IMG/VR virus record: IMGVR_UViG_3300024264_000029
Coordinates: 1 to 64,000 of that record
DNA from: a virus
Strand: one strand, 5' to 3'
DNA: 64,000 nucleotides
Shown here: one piece after another, positions 20,401-29,100 of the stretch
Layout: every line of letters starts with the position of its first letter
How positions within the stretch are numbered: position 1 is the stretch's first letter
The notes under the pieces: generated by a model
The model's input: only the letters and a program-made list of their open reading frames with translations
The model's database searches: none
What the model was told of the DNA's origin: nothing
Made by a program: the position numbers and the translations under genes

Positions 20401-23400
20401 ACTAATTTTTCTGAGAAAAATGGACGCAGAACACCTTCAGTTTTACTGATTGAAACTTTGTAATCTGGATCAAATACGTTACCAACTGTATGGTCTACAA
20501 ATCTATCTACAATAAATCCATTTTTAAATCTATCATTTCCATTTTCATCTTTTACTGCTAAATCCATGGTATCTTTTTCTAGCATGTTCAGAGATGTATA
20601 GTATTCTAGATTTTCAATTCTTTTTTCTAACTTACCGATATCCCGCATTGTATATCGTTTATTGTCGCGCATCTTAGTTGCAATTGCTTTAGGCCCGACA
20701 GTATATGGATCAGATTCTAATTCATATAATACCATACCCTCTGATGGATCTTCTGGCATAGATGGATTTTCTGCTGGAGAACCATATTTCAATCTAACTC
20801 TTCCAAGCTTGTCCATGAATAGTTTATCTTTTCTTGCAAGGTAAACTCTGAGATCAGCACTCACTGCAGTACCATCAATTGGATAATCCGTTGCCGAGGA
20901 AACCATACCTCTTCCAAATGGATATCCTGTAGTTTGTATATAGCTGGCAACAGGGCGGAAATCTAAGACATCTGAAAGTCTCTCAGAACCATAATATCCA
21001 ATACTTGCATATCCATCAACATATGAGTCTACAGATGCATAATCTCCAACTCCATGGTTATAATATGAATATATTGCTATCGGTCTACCACCACAAGGAA
21101 GACTTCCTGGCTTCAGATCCAATTCTCCCAATTGAATGATAGATGGTTTTTGTCCATCGAATAGATCATATCTGTCTGTGATATCATTAAGTTTGACAGG
21201 AACTTCTGTAGGATTTGTTATAAGATTTCCATTAGTCCAAGCATTAATAATTTCTGTATTAAATGGATTTTCAATTCCATCAACAACAAGTAATACTGCT
21301 AATTCTGTAAGAGAAGTTGTTACAGAGTTGTCTAAATTTACATTAAATGGAGATTGTCCAGTTTGTTCATAAAATTCATAGGCCTTGAATGCAAAATCAA
21401 AATCTGCTGTAGTCATTTCATGAATAAATTTTTTGTTGTCTGAGACAACTCCAGTTCTATATGCAACATTATTTACATTACATGTGTCATATAATTTTAT
21501 TAATTCTCTAACATCTGCGTTCTGTAGTTGCAAATTCGACAAACTCATACTAACATCACCACTTGCACCAACCGCAAAACTAGGATTGACAGTTCCTGTA
21601 GATGCGCTACTATTGATTCCCAACACATCTGCTTCATAGGAACTAGTCGTATCGTTAACGGCACCAACAGTGTTGTCGTAATTTGCAGAATTGATAGCAG
21701 AGCCTTCAATTCCAACAAGACTTAATGGCAATTCGATGTAATTTTTTACTAGAGTTTTTGTTTTTTCTTTTGCATTAGTCTTTTTCATGGGAACTAATGC
21801 AGTAAATCCAGAAGTAATAGCACCAGTACCTGTCACATCAAAAGAAACCGTTCTCAAGTCTGCAGAAAACGCTAGGTTTTGTATATATCCAACAAGTCCA
21901 GAAGTATCGCTTGAATTAGCACTAGAAAATATGTTATATAGTGATGGAATATTTTCAAAATATGTATCTGCCTCTGTGGCAATTAGAGTGACAGTACCAG
22001 CAGGAAATGAAACTGAATTGAATTGCTTCATCACAGAATATTGAGTGTCAATTGATGAAACACCTGTCAATTCATTTATGTTTCTTGCAGTCCGTACCCA
22101 TTTTTTTCCAGTATCAACTAAACTAGATCCGCTAGTGTTATGTAAAACAGATTTACTAAAAATTCTGGCAAGGACATTTCCAGTATCGGCCGTTTGAGAA
22201 TTATTCCATGAAGCTGCATTTGTAGTTGAAGTATCCGTAGAAGGTATTGCCTCGCTGATTAGTTCATTTGTTGTAAATGAGGCGGATGGTAATACTCCAG
22301 AACCTTCTGCTCCGGCAGTAATATTTCCAGAGTTTAAAGGTTTTATCAGCATGGTATTGGTTATGTTATTATGATAATAATTAATACCTCTAAAGTTTAC
22401 ATTATATCTATCAAATATTAAACTTTTAGGAGTAAATCCACCCTGCACTTCAGTCAAATCTAATTGTGTCAGAATATTTCCAGCATTTTCATATATGTCA
22501 GAACTAGAGTTGGAGACTGTTGTTTCGCTTACAATAGACCTTGCGTCGATCATTGTGTATGGTTGGGTTGTTCTAGGATTTAATTCATATTCAATGTCAT
22601 ATAGATATACTTTATAAATCGCAGATTCTTTTGATTGCTCAATATCATCTGTTGGTCTATAATTAGATTGTAGATAGTTATTCAATCTTGCGCTATTAGA
22701 AGACTCTGAAAAATATTCTACAGCCTTTACTTTTGCTGTTGCAATCACATCAACACCATAAATATTTGTTCCTAGAGTGGTTCCCCCACCTTGAAAAAAT
22801 ATAGAAGTTGGATCATATGTTATTGTGTGAAGATAGTTCGATTCGCCAGAATCTATATTAGAATCTATATTAATAAATTGAGAAGTTCCACTTTGCGACG
22901 AATGCACATTTACAAGATTGACAGATTCGTCAATTTTAAATAAACCTTTAGTATCTGTAACATATATAAATGAACCCAAATTTACTGGCATATACTTATT
23001 ATTGATTTGATAATTACTTCTAGATTTATCAAATATTACATACTTAGATTGATTTGAAGATGGTTTTCTTTCAATTTCATATCCTCTTACATATGCCTTA
23101 CCAGCTTCAACCCCTACTGCTAGTTTATCTCTAATCGCATCTAAAAGATTTTCGTGCGTCTGGCCAGGATAGTATAACAATCCAGTATTGTCTAAATTTT
23201 GATCTGCATATGTCGTTAAATCTATAGTAGAAATTGTATGGGCCTGTCCGTCACCATCAACAACCATTCCTAAATCATCTGGAAAATTTTGTAATGCAAA
23301 ATCTTTTGCAGCAACCTCAGTTTCAAAAACTAAATCCGACATCGTATATACGCCGCCGTTATTATTTTCGCTGAAATATTCTCTGATATCTAATTTAAAT

Positions 23401-24431
23401 GGACGAACTGTATAATCACCAGATTCGTCATATGTTCTTCTAGCTAACGTTTTCATCAATACAGAATAATCTGTAGAAGAAACATAGTTGCTAACAAATC
23501 CATTTCTAACTGCAATCAACTCAACAAAATTTGTAGTATCAATTGCGTCATAATCTCTCTTAGCAAGAGTTAATTGAACCTTGTATCTATCAGCGCCAGG
23601 AGAATTATAATTAGTTGTTCCTAATGAATTATCTAGAAGACTTGGGTCGTCATTATAATTAACAACAGATTCCGATATTTCTAGGCCAATTTTATATGAT
23701 GGTGTGTTTGAATATTTGTCAAGAATTAAACTCTGAGATGCAACTCTTACCAAATTTCCATTGATGTAGTACACACCCTCTTCGATAAATGCTTGCGATC
23801 CAATTCCGATTGGATTTTGTACAGTTGAAGATGTTTGAACTGTACAAACTAAATTCACCCCATCGGTTGTTGTTGCAACAAGTTCTTCTCCCTCAACGAA
23901 AGTAGAAGTCTGTCCTTCAGAAATTGTTACAGTTTCTCCATTTACGGTAAATGATGCTGTACCGCCATCTAGTATGTTTACTGTCGTTCCATCACTAAAT
24001 GTTGTAGAACCAGATGTTGTACCATCCAAATACTTTAAGTATAATGTTGTAAACTCGTCATTGTCGCCGTCGATTACATCATCATTATTCAAATCAACTT
24101 CATCGGAGTAATTGACAACCAATGCACGTATGCCTGTGCTCTTACCCTGTACTATCTTTCCCACGAAACCATTGGCAGTAGAAAGTGTTCCGTTAAGAGA
24201 AACTTTGACATAATTTGCCTTTAAGTCCAACGCGGCCTGGCCAGGAATTACCATTGCTCCTTCTTTGAAGAAATGGTCTGATAAATTTGATATTTGCCCC
24301 TGCAAAATACTTTGCAGTTGGGTCATCTCTCTTGCCTGAACAGAATTGCCGGGCTTGAATAGTATTTTTAGATAACCCTTATTTACGTCAAAATCATCAA
24401 AATAGGGGGTGACATTAAGATTTAAGGCCAT
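17490..24431 (-). CDS. DUF4815-type giant virion protein (2313 aa)
   Basis: The N terminus (VTPYFDDFDVNKGYLKILF, then PGNSVQAREMTQLQSILQGQ) is the signature of the DUF4815 family common in marine T4-like phages. The rest is a long series of beta-rich segments. Near residue 1300 is a charged helical stretch (MRDIGKLEKRIENLEYYTSL). Such proteins are virion-associated and sit between gp8 and the fibre genes, the place held by gp9/gp10 in T4, so it may link fibres to the baseplate. That link is inference. It is the longest gene in the window, with a 21-base gap from gp8. Confidence 0.85.
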   Translation of the reverse strand: MALNLNVTPYFDDFDVNKGYLKILFKPGNSVQAREMTQLQSILQGQISNLSDHFFKEGAMVIPGQAALDLKANYVKVSLNGTLSTANGFVGKIVQGKSTGIRALVVNYSDEVDLNNDDVIDGDNDEFTTLYLKYLDGTTSGSTTFSDGTTVNILDGGTASFTVNGETVTISEGQTSTFVEGEELVATTTDGVNLVCTVQTSSTVQNPIGIGSQAFIEEGVYYINGNLVRVASQSLILDKYSNTPSYKIGLEISESVVNYNDDPSLLDNSLGTTNYNSPGADRYKVQLTLAKRDYDAIDTTNFVELIAVRNGFVSNYVSSTDYSVLMKTLARRTYDESGDYTVRPFKLDIREYFSENNNGGVYTMSDLVFETEVAAKDFALQNFPDDLGMVVDGDGQAHTISTIDLTTYADQNLDNTGLLYYPGQTHENLLDAIRDKLAVGVEAGKAYVRGYEIERKPSSNQSKYVIFDKSRSNYQINNKYMPVNLGSFIYVTDTKGLFKIDESVNLVNVHSSQSGTSQFINIDSNIDSGESNYLHTITYDPTSIFFQGGGTTLGTNIYGVDVIATAKVKAVEYFSESSNSARLNNYLQSNYRPTDDIEQSKESAIYKVYLYDIEYELNPRTTQPYTMIDARSIVSETTVSNSSSDIYENAGNILTQLDLTEVQGGFTPKSLIFDRYNVNFRGINYYHNNITNTMLIKPLNSGNITAGAEGSGVLPSASFTTNELISEAIPSTDTSTTNAASWNNSQTADTGNVLARIFSKSVLHNTSGSSLVDTGKKWVRTARNINELTGVSSIDTQYSVMKQFNSVSFPAGTVTLIATEADTYFENIPSLYNIFSSANSSDTSGLVGYIQNLAFSADLRTVSFDVTGTGAITSGFTALVPMKKTNAKEKTKTLVKNYIELPLSLVGIEGSAINSANYDNTVGAVNDTTSSYEADVLGINSSASTGTVNPSFAVGASGDVSMSLSNLQLQNADVRELIKLYDTCNVNNVAYRTGVVSDNKKFIHEMTTADFDFAFKAYEFYEQTGQSPFNVNLDNSVTTSLTELAVLLVVDGIENPFNTEIINAWTNGNLITNPTEVPVKLNDITDRYDLFDGQKPSIIQLGELDLKPGSLPCGGRPIAIYSYYNHGVGDYASVDSYVDGYASIGYYGSERLSDVLDFRPVASYIQTTGYPFGRGMVSSATDYPIDGTAVSADLRVYLARKDKLFMDKLGRVRLKYGSPAENPSMPEDPSEGMVLYELESDPYTVGPKAIATKMRDNKRYTMRDIGKLEKRIENLEYYTSLNMLEKDTMDLAVKDENGNDRFKNGFIVDRFVDHTVGNVFDPDYKVSISKTEGVLRPFFSEKLVNMTLDARSSSGYAIKEQKIHLPYTSEYLITQEKSSKTVNVNPFAIFTFRGSISMFPSTDEWKETKQAPDIVTDRREQYDNIFGALLPQDGVMGTMWNGWEENWTGRDDSSTASTRRANRSNATASIFTPIVASAGLVRQETTTITTTTLTGQKTRTGTEQLVSMRDDRESVGTRTVSTEIIPFIRARDVYFSGEKLKPNTKLYQYFDGVNVSDFCKTTVKLTTTDTPAVTATWRRENPSLVRDNLGQVIIRGGTTNTEARIYDINYLAATSLRLHLQSNADSLGFSEGETIFIVYPDPDQGTGEKSRNIGTWKASGIVSGSNSIISDSSGFVSGIFSIPNSDNMKFKTGERIFKMSDQPNNSQDTDTEAQTTYVASGTIETVADQIILTRLPDFSTREVSDSEAITDTSINTTVTAGGWYDPLAQTIMINQDGGCFITAVELFFSTKDATKPVTVQLRQTVNGYPGPKILGQSIVYPENAAVSDDGTLPTSFVFPSPIYVQDETEYCIVIMADTQGYRCHVARMGEDSLDGSGKISQQPYAGVFFKSQNASTWTADQMEDLKFRVSRAKFDTNTQAEIYLQNNERDDNGNDLWAEKLNRNSLKVFNGDTKVTFSISDSGGMVATKFWQSNGYNYVTLKNFFGTYGVFPSESFNGTHLVTDTTYNSFTIDLRNPFYPIGSSTSQVAYNGSVLPTTDDLFTPKSNTASSPTVSSNFKYDLIKPIIQNIELPKTSMTFSMRGLSGTSQDSTQVPGIKDPIYSGFIPNTNYELTSPKMVATYFNENEFNTESSPIDKKSLVFRVGMRTEVDNLSPIIDTQRMSAILISNQTNSPANVADGVIGHVNTGFVDETSAAGGSVATKYMTREVTLDQPATSLRVLASVNRQDGCDVDFYYRVKTSEDQLFSKLSYTLMSRPAAYNIASTGPEDYKEFDFDLRGLSEFTSVSIKIVLKTNNSSIVPKVKDFRVIALAS

Positions 24432-24452
24432 ATTTTCTTTCTCTCAATTTAA

Positions 24453-26123
24453 TTAAAATTCAAAGACAACTTTGATATCTTCGATCTGGTCGATTGCTCT
24501 AGCCACTGGCTGTCTGTTTTCTGTATAAAGTACTTTACCAGAACCAGTCAAAATATCAAATGGTTCTTCATCAGCAGTTCCAAAATCTGGGTGTTTTGGT
24601 CCTCTGTAAGATTCTTCCGTTGCCGGTGGATTATCAGACGTTGCCTCTTGAGGATCTGCCACAATTGCGATTTGTCTGAACTGTGCCTCATCACCAGAAA
24701 CAGGGAATATAACTTTAGTTTCAGAATTTCCTAAACTATTATCTCTGGTTGATTGTTCGTCATACTCCAATCGCATGGAAACCATAACATAATATCCAGC
24801 TAATTCTTCTATTGCATTGTACCCATGACCATAATCTGGAGAAATAATCGGTTTTACTTTACATGCATTCACATTTTGATTTCCATTACCATCCACTGCA
24901 GGCACATTAGATGTATCAATCTCGGCAGAATCTACTGCACTCCAGTTTGCACCTTTAGCAGTAATTACCATACTAGAAATTTTATCAATAGTAACAATAC
25001 CATATGCCGAAAACCCTGCACCATTTCCGGCAACTGAAACGCCAGGCGCGATGATGAGGTTTCTATCAGCACCACCAGTAAAGGTGCCGTTGACTGTCAC
25101 TGCAGCTGTGGTTCCTGTGACGTTCCACTGTGTGATTTCAAACTGTTCATTATTTCCCAAATCGATTATAAAATATTTTGTATAATCAAGAGATGTATTA
25201 GATATATTAGGAATAGATAAAGTATTTCCTGTTAATGCTATTCCAGTTTTATTAATATTCGGGTGATATCCAGACCCCCCAGATACAGCACCACCCACTT
25301 CATTTGGTTCGATTTTGATCCACTCAATTTCGCCATCTATGCCGGCAGCATTTTGTTGAATTTGCCACTGCACATATTCTGCACTAGAAACATCCACTGG
25401 CTCATATAAAATCGTATCAACTGGAATATAATCTTTTGTTAAAAACTTTAATGCATCCGACAGTTCAATTGAATACATGTACTTCCAAACATACCCATCA
25501 GAAGTTTCTTGAAATTCAGTAGTAGATGTTGAAGTAGGTTTGACAGTAGATGCGACCGTTTGCACACCTACAGCATCATCTACATATGCTCTGTTATTAA
25601 TACATTTATACACATTATATTGATTTCCAGAATCTGTTACAACATAATTGTTTGGAATGATTTCTTCTGGGGAATCATGTTCGAACATAGTATAAACTCT
25701 ACCAGAAGTCCAATTAATTCTTGGAATTGCAAGAGTCATATCTGCATAGTTTACTTTTTTCATAGCGATAGTATCTGCGTTCACACTATAACCATAGCCA
25801 ATAGAATCTTGTGGAGTTGGTGGATTTGCATCATTAGTCCATGGAGTATGTTTTGCAACTGACATGTACAGATTATTGTACACCGCCAGTCCTTGATGTA
25901 TCCATGTAACTGTGCCATCAGTCAATGAAGATGGCGTTGGGCCGGTTCCAGTTGCCGCTGATGTGCCTGTAGCCACTGCGACAAAGAGATTTCTATTGTT
26001 TACAACCGAATCGCCAGCACTATATGATTGGTTAGTATTCCAAACTGGGGCCGAACGATTTATTGATTGCAAAAATTCTTGAGCGTTAAAAATTCTCAAT
26101 TTATTTGTGATAATTGCTGCCAT
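24453..26123 (-). CDS. 8: Baseplate wedge protein gp8 (556 aa, with extra N-terminal module)
   Basis: Homologue of T4 gp8, a wedge subunit. Typical features are the N-terminal ITNKLRIFNAQEFLQSI, the stretch SVAKHTPWTNDANPPTPQDS and the C-terminal region with ARAIDQIEDIKVVFEF. It is longer than T4 gp8 (334 aa). One reason is residues 28-78, a small aromatic module (VWNTNQSYSAGDSVV, then SSLTDGTVTW) resembling carbohydrate-binding modules of the WxxxxxYxxGDxV type; the same module is split around a lytic domain in the gp5-like gene. A TATAAATA late promoter lies 34 bases upstream. Co-directional with gp7 and gp6. Confidence 0.85.
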   Translation of the reverse strand: MAAIITNKLRIFNAQEFLQSINRSAPVWNTNQSYSAGDSVVNNRNLFVAVATGTSAATGTGPTPSSLTDGTVTWIHQGLAVYNNLYMSVAKHTPWTNDANPPTPQDSIGYGYSVNADTIAMKKVNYADMTLAIPRINWTSGRVYTMFEHDSPEEIIPNNYVVTDSGNQYNVYKCINNRAYVDDAVGVQTVASTVKPTSTSTTEFQETSDGYVWKYMYSIELSDALKFLTKDYIPVDTILYEPVDVSSAEYVQWQIQQNAAGIDGEIEWIKIEPNEVGGAVSGGSGYHPNINKTGIALTGNTLSIPNISNTSLDYTKYFIIDLGNNEQFEITQWNVTGTTAAVTVNGTFTGGADRNLIIAPGVSVAGNGAGFSAYGIVTIDKISSMVITAKGANWSAVDSAEIDTSNVPAVDGNGNQNVNACKVKPIISPDYGHGYNAIEELAGYYVMVSMRLEYDEQSTRDNSLGNSETKVIFPVSGDEAQFRQIAIVADPQEATSDNPPATEESYRGPKHPDFGTADEEPFDILTGSGKVLYTENRQPVARAIDQIEDIKVVFEF

Positions 26124-26156
26124 GTTTTTACCTTTTGAATCTTTGTAAGTTTGTAC

Positions 26157-26164
26157 TATTTATA
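26157..26164 (-). promoter_or_regulatory. T4-like late promoter TATAAATA
   Basis: Exact TATAAATA on the minus strand 34 bases before the gp8 start codon. Confidence 0.75.
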
Positions 26165-26170
26165 ATCTTT

Positions 26171-29100
26171 TTAATCGACTAAAGTAGAACTTATTATAAT
26201 ATTTAATTCCTCTATACTAGAAGGAGATGAATTGTATGTTACAATATTGGATTCTGATGCAAAATTAGATTTATCATGTAGTCCGCCAGGAACTGCATAC
26301 TTCCCAAAAGTATTTAAATATAGTTCATTTTCGTCAAAATCTATTCTGTCAACATTATAATCCAACATCTGCACCTTTTCATTAAACTTTGCCCTTTCAA
26401 CTGATAAGTTAGTTGGGCCCATTCTCTTTCTTGTACTAGAATTTGGTTCTTCTTCACTCATGACCAAATAAACAGGATTTAAATCTACATGTGCATCTAA
26501 TACTGCTCTGTATTTTCTATCCGATTTTTCAGTTATTTCTGCTATTCTAGTATTCGTCCATTTATGATCTGTTCCATCCGTATTCGCAATCCATTCATCA
26601 TCACCATCTACTTCTACTGGCAAGAAATACCACATATTATATTGTGTTGGTCTTCTTGCAACATGTGTCAAAGTAGTACCTTGTATCAATTTTCTTCTAT
26701 TTAGCCACGGAGATGTATACATTTCTGCCTGTGGACTGAACAAATATGGAGAAAGGTTTTGCCAAGGAAAAGATGCAGTAAAGTAAAACTTAAATCTTTC
26801 TAGAGAACGGTAAGTTGTGTGTAGAGTTGGAACATCTCCTTCTTTATTATTGTTATATCTTCCAGAAATATTTATGATCATTTTTTCATCTCTTGGATTG
26901 GCACCATCTGCTGTGGAACCTATCCAATGATTTGGTTGTCTATCAACATTTCCTCTAAATATATTATCCCATCTGAACTCCACTCTATTTTCTGGAGATA
27001 GATTTGGCATAGTCTTATAATGACGCAAGTATTTAACGCTAAGAATTGCATATCTATCTTCAGCATCATCATCAAATTCTACAGAAGTAACTTCATATTT
27101 ACCCCAAGGCCGAGTATTCAACCATTCATCACTTGTAATATTTGCATCTGAAGTATCATATACAGTAAAGTTATTTCCAATGATTTCAGATTCATAATAA
27201 TTTGCATTATCAGTGCCGAAAGCATCTTTATAATTCAATGCAATTTTTTCCACTAAATTCCAATCTAGGGCATCTGCATTTGAGCTATCTAAAAGTGCAT
27301 ATCTACCCGAACCAGTATCAACAGATGCTGCCCCAATAGTATCATCGGATATTTCGCCAGTACCAACACCGGCATATAATCCATCAATCATACTATCGAT
27401 TGTTGGTTGTCTATTGTCATATGTAACTCGTATTCCATGCGAATTTAAATTGTTTGTATCTTGAACATCAGAGTGTCCATAAGTCCATCTTCCCAAACCA
27501 TCCATATTTTTGACTTTAAGATTAATATTTTTAATAATCTCATAAATCAACTGACTCCATGCAGAGTTTGTAGTTCTTCTCAGGCCTGCCGTAGTGGTTA
27601 TAGAATATTCACCAAACATCATCATACCAGCTGGGTGTAGAACCTTTTTAACTATTTTTCTCCACTCATCAATATATCTTCCAACTTTTATAACATAAGA
27701 ATAGTCTTGCCATAGATAACTATCCGTAATTCTATTATTATCGGATAAGAACCCTTGATCGTTTATATATGCACCCTCTCTTACACAAAGAGGGCCTGTC
27801 TTGACTGTTACTTGTGCATCTCCATTACCTATGCTTGAAAGGTCTATTGTGGGTGCTGTGTCATATCCTACTCCAAAGCCATCATATTCATCTTGGATAT
27901 CACTTTCAAATATCTTTACCTTACTAATTCCACCAATAGAACTTCCCATACCTTTGAAAAATGCTCCATCGCCTTGTGAGGAATAACTTAGAGTTTTATT
28001 CCTCACATAACCATATGGTTGTCTAATATAATTAGCACCTTTGCTTATAAGTCTTGTTCCAGAAACTCCAGCAGGAGGCCGCGCAGAATATTTAACTCTT
28101 AACGAATGGCCATCTGGTAAGTTGTATGTAGAATATATTCCAGTAGCATCAGCATGACGCAGTGAAATTTTATTACCAGCAGCTGCGTTTGTGTTGTCGT
28201 ATATAATATATTCAACATCATCTTCAATATTAGAATACGAAGAAACTTTTACTATATCACCTTCAGATAGTCCACTATTAAAAATTATCTGCTCACCGTC
28301 TGTTGCAGTAAAGTTTGTATTTGATACATCATTAACTAATATATTGACTTGGAGTGATGCATCATATTCAAGGGCGAATATGGTCTGGCCCTGATCTGCT
28401 GTAAAAGTATTTTGCTGTTGTGTAGAGTTTCTTATAGTTCTATAACTAGGAACAGGATTTACATGAATAGGATTTAATCCGTTGCCACTTATTGGATTTT
28501 CTGTACCCCTATCTTCAACTAAGATATCTCCATCTACATTTATTGGTTGTTCTTCATATCTCTGCCCTGAGGTAAACCTCATACTACCAAAGAAACCTAA
28601 CGTATAATCGAACATAATATAATCTGCACTCACCTCTTGTCTTGCACCAACATAAAAGTTAGTTCCAGATGAGTATTGCAACATATTAACACTTGAAATT
28701 GTATCTTCTTTTTTGCCATCTACATATAGTGTAGTGCTGGCATTTGAGAAATGAATAGCAATATGATGCCATTTTCCAAATTCCAATTGAGCAGAAGTTA
28801 ATTGATTGCCACCACCATCTTCCAATAATAATGTTCCATCTGGTCTTTGCCAAAGGATTGATTTTTGTTCGCCAGTATTTTCAACATTAAAAGAGAATAA
28901 AGTTCCGCCAGGAGATGAAAGATCAGTAACCGATATAGATTTTCTAAAATACCAAAAGTCTAATGTCAATTCTCCAGAAGTTAATTTTTCGTCCAGTACT
29001 GCATCAATATCATTAGTTCTCGTATAGCCAAAATTAGTGAATAGTGCGTTATCGCCTACTTTAGATAATCCGGCTACAAAATTATCTTTAATCCACTGAT